The notes: a model not told the origin generated them from the letters alone. A DNA stretch of 64,000 nt from an uncultured Bacteroidota bacterium (GCA_937873155.1 CALMVZ010000027.1:1-64000), one strand, 5' to 3'. Positions 15,469-24,242 are shown, counted from the first letter of the stretch. Program-made: numbers and translations.

Positions 15469-16149
15469 TTATTTTCCTAAAACACTTTTAGCAACCGGAA
15501 ATATAAGGGTTTCCCATAATGCGTATTCTTTTGCCGATGGGTGTAAGCCGTCTTTAGCGGTTAACTCAGCATTATCTTTCATTCCTTTCGAAAGTTCGAA
15601 GATATCTACGACTTCTAAACCTCTTTTTTGAGCTTCTGCTTTAATGATATTATTGAATTCAGTGATCCCTTTTGAAACATCACGGTCGTTAGCATAATAA
15701 GCGCCTTGAGGCGTAACACCAAAATCAGGAATAGTAATTAAAAGAATGTTCTTCTTATTTGGAAGTGCTTTTTGGACATGGTCCAGGATATGAATTAAAT
15801 TTTTAGTGTAAGTTGCTGTATTCACTTCCCGAACCCAATCATTAACCCCAATTAATAAAGTAGCAAACGTCGCGCCTGATTTGTCGAATACAGGCAATTC
15901 CATATCAATTAAATTTTGAGTACTAAAACCGTTCTTGGAAGGATTAGCTACTAATTCTGTTTTAATGCCGGCATCATTCAAATGTTTTGTTAACAGAACA
16001 GGCCATGCTTCAGTTGGATTAGCGCCAGTGCCGATAGTGTAAGAGTCACCTAAAGCAACATATTTTATAGGAGTATCTTGTTTAGTATTGTACATCGCAA
16101 AGCCTGAAAGGATTAGAACAGGCACAATTATCAGGAGCTTCTTTAGCAT
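15469..16149 (-). CDS. exported SGNH/GDSL hydrolase
   Basis: 226 residues. An N-terminal signal peptide or anchor (KKLLIIVPVLILSGFAMY) precedes a complete SGNH set: S36 in GDSYTIG, G74 in SKNGFS, N103 in GVNDW, and D200/H203 in DGLHPS. This makes it an exported lipase/esterase, possibly a carbohydrate esterase, with unknown substrate. It ends two bases upstream of the -33 box of the his promoter, so his transcription starts beside its stop codon. It is not obviously co-transcribed with hom. Confidence 0.88.
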   Translation of the reverse strand: MLKKLLIIVPVLILSGFAMYNTKQDTPIKYVALGDSYTIGTGANPTEAWPVLLTKHLNDAGIKTELVANPSKNGFSTQNLIDMELPVFDKSGATFATLLIGVNDWVREVNTATYTKNLIHILDHVQKALPNKKNILLITIPDFGVTPQGAYYANDRDVSKGITEFNNIIKAEAQKRGLEVVDIFELSKGMKDNAELTAKDGLHPSAKEYALWETLIFPVAKSVLGK

Positions 16150-16261
16150 ATACTAATTTACGAAAATAAAACGTCGCTTCTGCAAGGTTATTGCGCTACA
16201 TCAGTATATGCCTCATTTCCTTTCGAATCCTGATATATTTTAACAAATCTTGTAATGATAG

Positions 16262-17509
16262 TTATCTGGACTGTGCTAAGCTTTTCTTTTCAGCTTTAAG
16301 TTCGGAAATACTTTGCGCTATTTCTTCACCTACCAGTGCAACAAATAAGTTGTTCTTTAAAATGTAATCTTTATTAGAGATGATATTTTCCAGAGCAACA
16401 TAACCAACAACATAGTTATAATTAGAACCTGAGTAACGCTCGGTAATCTCTTCAAAATTCAATTTCTCAAGATCGATCAAACGGTTGTAACGGAAATACA
16501 CTTTTACAAAAACATCGTTGGTGAACTGTAGGTTCGGATTCTGTGTTTGTTTTTTGTATTCGTATTTGTAGCCGTAAGATAAGGCAGAGATATCAGAAAG
16601 AACAGCCGCTCCTGTCGGATGGCCTCCGGCGCCTTTACCCTTTAAAAACTGTTCGCCTGAGAACTCGCCACCAACAATAGCACCGTTGAATTCATTATCC
16701 ACGCTAAATAAATGGTTGTGTGAATCCACATACTTAGGTAATACAAATATCGATACGTGATCTTTACTTACACGTTTGATAGTCGGGACTAACTTTATCT
16801 TGTATCCTTTTTCATCTGCGTAATTAATATCATTAGGGTGTAATGTTGTGATACCAATATTTAAAACATCTTCCGGTTTAGCGAAAACACCAAAAGCATG
16901 CAGTGCAATAATGATGGCTTTGAATTTCGGATCAAAACCTTCTACATCATTTGTCGGGTCACTTTCAGCAAAACCTTTTTCCTGCGCTTGCTTCAAAGCT
17001 TCCTGGTAAGATAATTTTTCACTGATCGTTTTAGTGAGAATATAATTTGTTGTACCATTGAAAATACCGGTTACTTTTTCGATCTGCTCGTTATCGAAAT
17101 ATTCTTCAAGAGTCCTGATGATAGGAATGCTGCCGCAACTTGAAGCTTCATACAGCAAGGATACATTATTCTTGTGTTGAAGGTCAAATAACTCCCGTAA
17201 ATGTTGCGCGACCATTTTTTTATTGGCAGTCACAACATGTTTGCCTTTACTTAAAGCATAACTTACAATGTTAAACGCTTCTTCTGCATCGTCGATCAAC
17301 TCAACAATAACATCTATCTCAGGATTATCAAGAATTTCGTATTTGTCAAACGTAAATACACCTTTATCAAGCGGACGCTGTTTAGTCTTGTTCTTAACCG
17401 CGATCTTTACGAACTCGGCTTTAAAACCTTTGCTGTTATTTAATACATGGTATAAACCCTGGCCAACACAGCCAAATCCGAATAATCCTATTTTTAAATT
17501 CTTTGCCAT
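16262..17509 (-). CDS. hom: homoserine dehydrogenase
   Basis: 415 residues. The NAD(P)-binding loop is GFGCVGQG (11-18). The catalytic domain has ASSCGSIPIIRTL, GIFNGTTNYILT, ESDPTNDVEGFDPKFKAIIIALHAFG and GKGAGGHPTGAAVLSDI. The C-terminal region from about 325 is shorter and more divergent than a standard ACT domain, so feedback control may differ. It reduces aspartate semialdehyde to homoserine. It starts two bases after the metX stop, so its product feeds MetX directly, under the same SAM riboswitch. Confidence 0.95.
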   Translation of the reverse strand: MAKNLKIGLFGFGCVGQGLYHVLNNSKGFKAEFVKIAVKNKTKQRPLDKGVFTFDKYEILDNPEIDVIVELIDDAEEAFNIVSYALSKGKHVVTANKKMVAQHLRELFDLQHKNNVSLLYEASSCGSIPIIRTLEEYFDNEQIEKVTGIFNGTTNYILTKTISEKLSYQEALKQAQEKGFAESDPTNDVEGFDPKFKAIIIALHAFGVFAKPEDVLNIGITTLHPNDINYADEKGYKIKLVPTIKRVSKDHVSIFVLPKYVDSHNHLFSVDNEFNGAIVGGEFSGEQFLKGKGAGGHPTGAAVLSDISALSYGYKYEYKKQTQNPNLQFTNDVFVKVYFRYNRLIDLEKLNFEEITERYSGSNYNYVVGYVALENIISNKDYILKNNLFVALVGEEIAQSISELKAEKKSLAQSR

Positions 17510-17511
17510 AA

Positions 17512-18567
17512 TTATATTGTTACTTTAATTTTTAATGTTTCTTTTTCTTTTAATGTATAAAATTGTTTGATGACCCCGGTCAGTTGTTTTGTTTCCAGTA
17601 AAAATCCATCATGGCCATAAAACGAATCTATCTCTTTATATTGAGCATTCGGAATGTGTTTTGCCAGAAATTGTTGTTCAGCTACCGGAAACAAAATATC
17701 AGAACTGATCCCGATCACCAACGTTTTTGTTTTAACTGTTGCCAGGGCGTGTTCCAAAGCTTCATTACGGTTTCTTGCTACATTATGTGAATCCATTGCT
17801 TCCGATAAACGGACATATGAATATGCATTGAAACGCTTCACTAATTTTTCACCTTGATAACGTTGGTAAGAAGAAGAAGCGAAATCTGAAGATTTATTCA
17901 GATTGGTTTCCTGTTGAGTTGAATTGTAAGTATTATAATTCCTGTAACTCAACAAAGCGATACTTCTTGCAGCCGCTAAACCTTTTTGTCCGCCATCTTC
18001 TTTATTGCTGTAATAAGTTCTGTCAGCTTTCACTGCCAGGCGTTGTGATTCATTGAAAGCAACCCCCCAAGGCGAATGTTTAGCATTGGTCGCCACAATA
18101 ATTAAATTCTCAACTAAGGTTGGTTTTTCAAAGACCCATTCCTGAGCAATTTGTCCGCCCAGGGAACCACCGATCAGCGTATGAATTTTTTCAATCCCTA
18201 AATGCTGACGTAAAACCTCCAACGTTTTAGCCTGATCACGAACTGTAATGTGCGGAAAAAAACTAAACCAGGGTTGTGTAGTATCTGAATTGATACTTAA
18301 TGGTCCGGTTGTCCCATAACAAGAACCTAAATTATTGGCGCAAACAATAAAATAATCTTTCGGGTTATAGAAGTCGTTGTCGCCAAACAATCCTTTCCAC
18401 CAATCAAACACATCGCTGTTGGCGGTTAATGCATGGCTAACCCAGATCACGTTGTTTTTTTCTTGATTCAGTGTGCCGTAAGTGTGGTAAGCAATTTCCA
18501 GTGAGGGCAATGATACACCGCTCTCTAATATGAACACCTTATTGTATTTAAAAACTTGTGTGCCCAT
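17512..18567 (-). CDS. metX: homoserine O-acetyltransferase
   Basis: 351-residue alpha/beta-fold acyltransferase. The nucleophile S135 lies in GGSLGGQ, the Asp in ISSDILFPV and H319 in YGHDGFLLE. HALTAN and NNLGSCYGTTGP are family blocks. It acetylates (possibly succinylates) homoserine, the entry to methionine by the sulfhydrylase route; the sulfhydrylase is not in this window. It starts one base after the stop of the 71-residue ORF and sits two bases before hom. Confidence 0.95.
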   Translation of the reverse strand: MGTQVFKYNKVFILESGVSLPSLEIAYHTYGTLNQEKNNVIWVSHALTANSDVFDWWKGLFGDNDFYNPKDYFIVCANNLGSCYGTTGPLSINSDTTQPWFSFFPHITVRDQAKTLEVLRQHLGIEKIHTLIGGSLGGQIAQEWVFEKPTLVENLIIVATNAKHSPWGVAFNESQRLAVKADRTYYSNKEDGGQKGLAAARSIALLSYRNYNTYNSTQQETNLNKSSDFASSSYQRYQGEKLVKRFNAYSYVRLSEAMDSHNVARNRNEALEHALATVKTKTLVIGISSDILFPVAEQQFLAKHIPNAQYKEIDSFYGHDGFLLETKQLTGVIKQFYTLKEKETLKIKVTI

Positions 18568-18568
18568 A

Positions 18569-18784
18569 TTAGTTGCTGAAAATAGTTTCGTTAAAAATTA
18601 TATTTCTTACTTCACCGCTATTCAGAATATTCACATCATTCACTATGCGTTTAGCTTTCTGATCAAATGGAACAGCAGTGCCTCCTCTTTGCGCAAAGCC
18701 ATAAGCAGATTGTATCTCCAGGAAATTCTTGTGATCAGTTTGACCGATCAGATTTATTTTGGTATTTATTTTAATTTTATTCAT
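18569..18784 (-). CDS. 71-residue protein of unknown function, first gene of the met operon
   Basis: I do not recognise this 71-residue basic, cytoplasmic-looking protein. Visible: LIGQTDHKNFLEIQSAYGFAQRGGTAVPFDQKAKRI, then an Asn-rich C-terminus. It has no signal peptide, membrane helix or Cys. The ATG follows a 7-bp hairpin by 15 bases, and its stop is one base before metX, so translation is probably coupled. Its place between a SAM riboswitch/leader ORF and metX argues for a real gene with a methionine-related or purely coupling role. It could also be a remnant of a larger met gene, though I see no homology to metY. Confidence 0.6.
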   Translation of the reverse strand: MNKIKINTKINLIGQTDHKNFLEIQSAYGFAQRGGTAVPFDQKAKRIVNDVNILNSGEVRNIIFNETIFSN

Positions 18785-18799
18785 TGTTGTATGTTTTGT

Positions 18800-18817
18800 C
18801 CGAAGGACTCCCTTCGG
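18800..18817 (-). repeat. 5'-UTR hairpin, copy 2 (CCGAAGG/CCTTCGG)
   Basis: A perfect 7-bp stem with a 4-base loop, 15 bases before the ATG of the 71-residue gene. It is the same stem as at 4651-4668 before the precursor peptide gene, with one difference in the loop (ATTC there, ACTC here) and similar flanks. Confidence 0.7.
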
Positions 18818-18912
18818 GATAATGTTTTTAATTTATTTGATGGTATATAATGCACCTAAAGCCCGGGGTTTTGTGCCGGGTTCAAACTTTTCTGATAAAA
18901 GTTCTTAAAACA

Positions 18913-19035
18913 CTAGCACATGCAGCAACAGCAGCACATACAACACATGAATGCGTGATGGATAACAGAATTAACACTCCGGCGTGCACAGGTGATGCCG
19001 CCGCTATTTGTTTTGTTTTGAATTGTTGTTTTCAT
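18913..19035 (-). CDS. Cys/Met-rich leader ORF after the SAM riboswitch
   Basis: A 40-codon ORF from ATG at 19035 to TAG at 18913. The first 29 residues are unremarkable (MKTTIQNKTN at the start, two His near the end), but the last eleven codons read MCCMCCCCCMC: eight Cys and three Met. It starts 10 bases after the 3' strand of the riboswitch P1 helix. Such a run at the very end of a short ORF ahead of metX is what a ribosome-stalling sensor for Cys or Met supply would look like. Downstream lie hairpins AACTTTT/AAAAGTT and CCCGG/CCGGG, but I see no U-tract terminator. The function is inferred; the ORF and its codons are seen directly. Confidence 0.7.
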   Translation of the reverse strand: MKTTIQNKTNSGGITCARRSVNSVIHHAFMCCMCCCCCMC

Positions 19036-19045
19036 TTTTTCGTAT

Positions 19046-19180
19046 TTAATTTATTTTTCCCTGCTCTTCCATCAGGGTAGGAGTTGGCACCTGTTTTCCA
19101 ATCTAGCCTTTCGGTTCGACTTTTAGTTGGTTGCCAGTGGGTCAGTGAGCCTATTCTCTCGCCACTTCTTAATAAACTAA
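19046..19180 (-). promoter_or_regulatory. SAM-I riboswitch aptamer
   Basis: On the minus strand a 10-bp P1 (TTAGTTTATT with AATAAATTAA, one G-U) encloses AAGAAGTGGCGAGAG, a GGC...GACCCACT-GGCAACC block (GGCAACC at 19129-19135), a P3 hairpin, GGTGCCAACTC (19081-19091) and a P4 hairpin CCCTGATGGAAGAGCAGGG. Order and conserved words are those of the SAM-I (S-box) aptamer. It precedes metX-hom, so S-adenosylmethionine should repress homoserine acetylation. No terminator follows P1; the next element is the Cys/Met leader ORF, so control may act on translation. Confidence 0.88.
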
Positions 19181-19210
19181 TTACGCACAAGGTGAGTAAT
19201 TAATCTGCGA

Positions 19211-19243
19211 CAAATATAAATCATTAATGTAATAACTTCCAAA
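19211..19243 (-). promoter_or_regulatory. promoter of the met operon
   Basis: On the minus strand TTTG, a 21-base spacer and TATATTTG match the Bacteroidota promoter. Transcription would begin about 25 bases before the riboswitch P1 helix. Confidence 0.75.
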
Positions 19244-19291
19244 TTTTTTTGATTTAAAATTGGAATCCAATGGGTTAGAAGGTCAAAAGGA

Positions 19292-20344
19292 CTATCTCTC
19301 TTTCTTGATCTTGGTGTGTTCAAGCGGGTTTTCGTAAACTTTCCCATGCAATTTGCGGTTCTTGAAAACATCGATAGCCTGGTAAAGGGCCTTTTTGAAT
19401 GAAGCCTCGTTAGCCTGATTTTTTCCGGCAATATCAAAACCTGTACCGTGGTCAGGACTGGTTCTTACAAAATTTAAACCTGCTGTAAAGTTCACACCGT
19501 TATTAAAAGAAATGGTTTTGAATGGCACAAGACCTTGATCATGATACATTGCTAATACACCATCGAATTCTTTATAAGTAGCATTTCCAAAAAATCCATC
19601 AGCGCTATACGGACCGTAAACTAATTTGTTTTCATTGAAAGCTTTGTCAACTGCAGGTTTAATTATGTCTTTATCTTCCGAACCAATAACACCATTATCT
19701 CCTGCGTGAGGGTTCAATCCAAGCACAGCAATTTTTGGTTTGCGGATCCCGAAATCTTCAACCAGCGACTTATGCAACTGATTTATTTTTTTAGTGATCT
19801 GTTCTGAAGAAATTTTCTGAGATACATCCTTCAAAGCAACATGTCCTGTTACAACAGCTACTCTCAATTCATCTGAACACAATAACATTAAAGGTTCGCC
19901 GCCTAACTTGTCAGCTAAATATTCTGTATGTCCGGGGTAATTGAAATTCGGTCCCTGAATATTTTGTTTATTGATCGGAGCTGTTACTAAAGCATCGATA
20001 TGTTTAGTGAATAAGGATTCAGTTGCTTTTTCTAATGAAAGGAGTGCATATTTTCCTCCGGTCTCATTTTGTTTTCCCATTTCAATATTTACTTCTTCTT
20101 CGTAGCAACTGAACAGGTTAACTTTTTTATTATTGAATTGGTTGAAATCGCGGATCACCTGGAAATTCAATTCATCCAGGCCAAGGACTTTTCTGTAATA
20201 TGAAATTGTTTTTTGCGAACTGAAAAGAACAGGCGTGCAAATCTCGGTAATGGAAGGTTCCATTAACGTTTTCAAAATAACTTCAAGGCCAACACCATTG
20301 ATGTCACCTTGCGAAATGCCTATTTTTATTTTCTCGTCTGACAT
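19292..20344 (-). CDS. pdxA: 4-hydroxythreonine-4-phosphate dehydrogenase
   Basis: 350 residues. Start ISQGDINGVGLEVILKTL, and metal-binding histidines in NYPGHTEYL, NPHAGDNGVIGSED and AMYHDQGLVPFKT, with RTSPDHGTGFDIAGKNQA near the end: all PdxA hallmarks. It oxidises 4-phosphohydroxy-threonine in the DXP-independent branch of pyridoxal phosphate synthesis, using NAD and a divalent metal. The box TACTTTTG at 20352-20359 lies 7 bases before its ATG, implying a very short leader. Confidence 0.96.
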   Translation of the reverse strand: MSDEKIKIGISQGDINGVGLEVILKTLMEPSITEICTPVLFSSQKTISYYRKVLGLDELNFQVIRDFNQFNNKKVNLFSCYEEEVNIEMGKQNETGGKYALLSLEKATESLFTKHIDALVTAPINKQNIQGPNFNYPGHTEYLADKLGGEPLMLLCSDELRVAVVTGHVALKDVSQKISSEQITKKINQLHKSLVEDFGIRKPKIAVLGLNPHAGDNGVIGSEDKDIIKPAVDKAFNENKLVYGPYSADGFFGNATYKEFDGVLAMYHDQGLVPFKTISFNNGVNFTAGLNFVRTSPDHGTGFDIAGKNQANEASFKKALYQAIDVFKNRKLHGKVYENPLEHTKIKKER

Positions 20345-20351
20345 GAGGACA

Positions 20352-20359
20352 CAAAAGTA
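20352..20359 (-). promoter_or_regulatory. -7 box before pdxA
   Basis: TACTTTTG on the minus strand matches TAnnTTTG. No convincing -33 box is seen at 17-23 bases. Confidence 0.4.
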
Positions 20360-20368
20360 CGTATAAAA

Positions 20369-20425
20369 GCCACTAATTTCACGAATGAAGACAAATGATT
20401 AGTGAAAATTAGTGTAATTCGTGGC
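20369..20425. repeat. interrupted inverted repeat between pdxA and an exported protein gene
   Basis: GCCACTAATTTCACGAAT at the left and ATTCGTGGC at the right form arms, and the middle repeats ATTAGTG(A/T) words. This mosaic of CACGAAT/ATTCGTG and ATTAGTG words is a common style of dispersed spacer in Bacteroidota. Confidence 0.5.
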
Positions 20426-21552
20426 TAATCCCTGATCCAGCCAATTAAAGCTATTACCTCTTCGGCATCAACGTTTTCCCATTTTTGGGTACTGTTGTTC
20501 CAAATGGCTAATCCTTGCTGGTAAGATTCGGTTCCGATAACCAATTCTTTTACGATAGCAGCAATATTTTGCTCCGTTTTTATGTTCTTTAGCTGGAAAT
20601 GATGTTTACTTATTTCCTTGCCATTTAATTTAATGATATGTCCGTAAGGATTGTTCTTGCATTCTGCTGAAAATCCATTTTCGGGATTTGTAAATAACAT
20701 TTCTGTGACTGTGTTCTTTTCCACATCTACTAAAAACTTCTTATCGCCAAAATTATATTGTGCCTGCGTTTTGCTGATCTTAGTGAAACTGGCTTGTTCA
20801 TTTTGTTGTTTGATCGCTACTTTACCAACCGGTGTTGATGCCTTCGAATCAATACTCACTTTCATAAAAGTGATCTCAGTATTATCTTTATTAAAATTCG
20901 GATAAACAAAACTGTTCTTATCTAACCACCAAACGGAAACATCAGGCTTTTTAGATTCAGTATTAGTTTGTCCGTAACCCGCGTCGGTACTCAATACAAC
21001 TTTAGGTTTATCTACAGGATAAAAATTTAATTTGTAAGGTTGGGCTGAGCGGTCGAATTCAATATCCTGTCCTGCTACAGCTTTGAACGTTAATGATTTT
21101 ATTTCACTGTAAGTTTTAGTAGCTAAATTATAATAAGAATAGAATTTTCCTTTAAAAGCATCGTTGGTATAATATATGACGCTATCATTACTGCAACGGA
21201 CAACATTTCCTTTTTGATCGTACAGGATCTTTTTTTCTTTCAGATCAATAATATTCCCGATACCTGTGATCAGATAACGGTTCTTGTAAAGTTGATTGGT
21301 GCCGATATCTGTACGGATATAATCCTTTTCCAGTTTCCCTTCTTTAATTCTTCCTTTGAACGACATTAGTTCTTCGCGTCCCTGGAAATGGCCATTTAAA
21401 AAGTGATAGCTGAAGACTAATTGTTTGAATTCACCTTTGCTCGCCGGATCATAATGGATAACAATCAGGGAATGGTTAACGTTCTGCGAGAACAGTTCCG
21501 CATTGAACCACAGGGTAAATACAAAGAGAACAAAAGGTACTTTAAATCTCAT
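20425..21552 (-). CDS. exported protein of unknown function
   Basis: 375 residues from the ATG at 21552, which gives a clean signal peptide (RFKVPFVLFVFTLWFNAELFSQ). The longer reading from 21588 would overlap pepA and spoil the signal. The mature part is rich in beta-strand turns with repeated Y/K/G patterns (KGRIKEGKLEKDYI, LYKNRYLITGIGNIIDLKEKKILYDQKGN), suggesting a beta-sandwich or barrel-like surface protein. I see no catalytic motif and no T9SS sorting domain. It starts 13 bases after the pepA stop and may be co-transcribed with it. Confidence 0.65.
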   Translation of the reverse strand: MRFKVPFVLFVFTLWFNAELFSQNVNHSLIVIHYDPASKGEFKQLVFSYHFLNGHFQGREELMSFKGRIKEGKLEKDYIRTDIGTNQLYKNRYLITGIGNIIDLKEKKILYDQKGNVVRCSNDSVIYYTNDAFKGKFYSYYNLATKTYSEIKSLTFKAVAGQDIEFDRSAQPYKLNFYPVDKPKVVLSTDAGYGQTNTESKKPDVSVWWLDKNSFVYPNFNKDNTEITFMKVSIDSKASTPVGKVAIKQQNEQASFTKISKTQAQYNFGDKKFLVDVEKNTVTEMLFTNPENGFSAECKNNPYGHIIKLNGKEISKHHFQLKNIKTEQNIAAIVKELVIGTESYQQGLAIWNNSTQKWENVDAEEVIALIGWIRD

Positions 21553-21565
21553 GAACCAAAATAGT

Positions 21566-22996
21566 TTATCTGTTCGCAAAAAAATCAAACAATAATCTCA
21601 CCCCGACACCGGTTCCGCCTTTACCACGGTAACTATCTTTGCCCGTTAAAAAAGCAGGGCCGGCGATATCCAAATGTATATATGGGTAATTAGTGAATTT
21701 TTCTAAGAATTTCCCTGCAGTGATCGCTCCTCCATACGGGCCACCAATATTTTTCATATCAGCTATGTCAGATTTCATCAATTCATAATAATCTTCCCAA
21801 AAAGGAAATACGGCCAAACGTTCGTGCGACTTAAAACCGCTAGCGATCAATTTGCTTGTGTGTTTTTCAGGGGCGTTACCCATTGCCACAATTCCGTAAT
21901 GTCCTATAGCCGCTGCTGCTGCACCTGTTAATGTTGCGAGATCAATTGTTAATTCAGGATCATATTTTTTTGCATAGTGTAATGCATCAGCCAGGATCAT
22001 TCGTCCTTCTGCATCTGAGTTCAACATTTCAACTGTGCTTCCATCCATCATCGTTATAATATCGCCCGGGGCAAACGCATTAAAACCAGGGCGGTTATCA
22101 GTTGCAGGAACTAATCCGATAACATGAACAGGAAGTTTTGCTTTTGCTATTGCGTACATAGTACAACCAACAGCCGCAGCGCCTGCCATATCACATTTCA
22201 TAAGGTCCATACTGTTCGGGGTAGGTTTTAAACTTAATCCTCCGGTATCATAAACAACACCTTTTCCAACCAGTACATAAGGTTTTTTATTTTTTGCACC
22301 GCGTCCTTTGTATTCCATTATGGTAAAAGTAGGTTCATCTACGCTTCCGGCGTTAACAGAAAGTAAACCGCCCATTTTTTGCTGCACAATTTTTGTCTTG
22401 TTCCAAACCTCTACTTTAAAGCCGGCTTTTTTCCCCATGTCTTTAAAAGCATTGGCAAGTCCGGTGGCGTTCAAAATATTTACGGGTTCATTTACAAGAT
22501 CGCGGGCTTTACAAGTTGCGTCAACCAAAACATTCAGTTTATTAACCTGGTCGTCTTTCAGTTTTCCGTCAACAACCAAAACCGTATTTAATGTATTTAA
22601 ATTCTTAGCGCCGGGTTTATGGTGAAGGAATTGATAGTTAGCTAAAGCGACACCTTCGGCAAGCGCTAAAGAATTTAAATTTTTTAAAGTATTGTTAACG
22701 ATTGTAATTTGTTTACCTTTTGAACCGTTAATAGTATCGCAAATAGTACAACCTGTTTTACGCAGACTTTCGTTAGTCGCGTTAGTATCTTTTTTAGGAT
22801 CAACAATAATAATATAAACGTGTTGGCCTAAATGGTTAAGAGAAACGAATTTTTTTTCGGGGTCGTTCAGCTGTTTAGTTATATGATCGGCCAAATCATT
22901 ATCCAGGTTATAATTTGGCTTATTTTTCCATTTTTCGGTGATTATCGCAAGATGAGCATCTTTAGCGATTGTGTTTGTTTTTTTAATAAGTATCAT
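21566..22996 (-). CDS. pepA: leucyl aminopeptidase (M17)
   Basis: 476 residues. The C-terminal catalytic domain has VGKGVVYDTGGLSLKPTPNSMDLMKCDMAGAAAV (metal- and substrate-binding Lys and Asp) and the family signature NSDAEGRMILADAL. The N-terminal alpha/beta domain (1-160) is divergent, as usual in M17. It is a cytoplasmic two-metal aminopeptidase of broad specificity, active as a hexamer. Its N-terminus lacks a signal peptide. Confidence 0.95.
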   Translation of the reverse strand: MILIKKTNTIAKDAHLAIITEKWKNKPNYNLDNDLADHITKQLNDPEKKFVSLNHLGQHVYIIIVDPKKDTNATNESLRKTGCTICDTINGSKGKQITIVNNTLKNLNSLALAEGVALANYQFLHHKPGAKNLNTLNTVLVVDGKLKDDQVNKLNVLVDATCKARDLVNEPVNILNATGLANAFKDMGKKAGFKVEVWNKTKIVQQKMGGLLSVNAGSVDEPTFTIMEYKGRGAKNKKPYVLVGKGVVYDTGGLSLKPTPNSMDLMKCDMAGAAAVGCTMYAIAKAKLPVHVIGLVPATDNRPGFNAFAPGDIITMMDGSTVEMLNSDAEGRMILADALHYAKKYDPELTIDLATLTGAAAAAIGHYGIVAMGNAPEKHTSKLIASGFKSHERLAVFPFWEDYYELMKSDIADMKNIGGPYGGAITAGKFLEKFTNYPYIHLDIAGPAFLTGKDSYRGKGGTGVGVRLLFDFFANR

Positions 22997-23177
22997 AATA
23001 AATTGGGATGTACGAATATTATAATTTTCAGGTAATTAACCTAATATTTGGGTTTTTAAAGAAGATAGAGGTTTTATAGGACAGAATTCCTAAAATAGGG
23101 CCCTGAAACCGTGGATTTTACTCGTTTTTTACAAAAGTTAAAAATGCCTGATTTTTTCATTTGCGACAATAATTGAG

Positions 23178-23185
23178 TACCTTTG
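23178..23185 (+). promoter_or_regulatory. -7 box of the T9SS cargo gene
   Basis: TACCTTTG matches TAnnTTTG and lies 25 bases before the ATG at 23211. An upstream TTTG exists at 23160-23163, but the 14-base spacing is shorter than consensus. Confidence 0.5.
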
Positions 23186-23210
23186 CCGAATAACCTTAAA
23201 AACTAAAAAA

Positions 23211-24242
23211 ATGATTAAAAAATTACTTTCTATTTTTGCTATTGCATTGGCAGTTAATGTTAATGCGCAATCAAACCGAGTTCAGACTGGTGCATTCACT
23301 GTTGAACCTGAGATTTCAAAATCAATTACTTATAAAGTAGCTGCCGGACCTGGTTGTGATACGATCTCAACAGCTCAAAATGCTTCTTTAACTATTAACA
23401 CTGCAGGTTCTGATACAGCAACTCCTGGTTGTAGTCCGAAAGCCGGTTATGTGTTTGGTTCAAACTGTTATGGTGACTTAGAAAAAGCTAACTTTTTCCC
23501 TTCATCTCTGTATTCTTCTGTATTAACCCCTTCAATTTCTGAAGTTATTGTTGGTTTCTACAGAGATCCGCTTAACATGAAAGGTACTCAAGGAGGCCCT
23601 AGTGTACCGGTTGGCATGATAATTTATAACAGCCCAACTGCTGTTCCCGGTGGTACTCCATCTACTATCGTAACACAAACTACCGCTCCAATGGCTTTGG
23701 TTACTTTAGCTTCCAGTACTACAGGTATTTGCTACTTTACATTTACGTTAACTCCAACTCCTGTTTCAGTATCTAATGGTTTCTATGCATCTGTAGTAGT
23801 TCCTACAACTGCAGGTGATACAGCAGTAGTGTTTAACTCTCCTGCTTCAACTATTGATTATGGATTCGAAAAATGGAGCAACAACGCATGGTATTCTATC
23901 AGCGGTGCATGGGGTTCTTCTTTAAAAGGTAACATGTCAATTTACCCGGTTGTTTGTGGTGCTACTTCAGGTATCTCTAAATCTACTATAGAGAAGAATG
24001 TAAGTTTAATGCCAAACCCTTCTACAGGTTTAGTGAACGTGCTTTTACGTTTTGGTAACGCAGAGAACGTTTCTGTATCTGTAACTAACGTTATCGGACA
24101 AGAAATCCTTTCTAACAAATACGAAGGCATCACTACTTTTGTAGCGCCTATGGATCTTTCTTCTCAACCAAACGGTATCTATTTCGTTACTGTAAGCAAC
24201 GGAACTGAGAAAATGGTTCAACGTTTAGTTATCAATAAATAA
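23211..24242 (+). CDS. secreted protein with type A T9SS sorting domain
   Basis: 343 residues: signal peptide (KKLLSIFAIALAVNVNA), a beta-rich domain of about 240 residues rich in Thr/Ser/Gly with paired Cys (GPGCDT, PGCSPK, GSNCYG), then a C-terminal sorting domain from about 255 (LMPNPSTGLVNVLLRF, VTNVIGQEI, LSSQPNGIYFVTVSNG, VQRLVINK). The last block is the type A CTD that targets cargo to the cell surface through the type IX system. The function of the N-terminal domain is unknown to me. It is a single-gene transcript with a strong terminator. Confidence 0.88.
   Translation: MIKKLLSIFAIALAVNVNAQSNRVQTGAFTVEPEISKSITYKVAAGPGCDTISTAQNASLTINTAGSDTATPGCSPKAGYVFGSNCYGDLEKANFFPSSLYSSVLTPSISEVIVGFYRDPLNMKGTQGGPSVPVGMIIYNSPTAVPGGTPSTIVTQTTAPMALVTLASSTTGICYFTFTLTPTPVSVSNGFYASVVVPTTAGDTAVVFNSPASTIDYGFEKWSNNAWYSISGAWGSSLKGNMSIYPVVCGATSGISKSTIEKNVSLMPNPSTGLVNVLLRFGNAENVSVSVTNVIGQEILSNKYEGITTFVAPMDLSSQPNGIYFVTVSNGTEKMVQRLVINK

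Noticed and set aside
18913-19035. Reading the Cys-rich leader ORF as a metallothionein
   Set aside because: Cysteines are confined to the last eleven codons with interspersed Met and no typical CxC pattern over the whole protein, and the position after a SAM riboswitch fits a sensor better.
18850-19080. 76-residue plus-strand ORF over the leader ORF and riboswitch
   Set aside because: Its sequence is the antisense of the structured RNA; no promoter or family resemblance.
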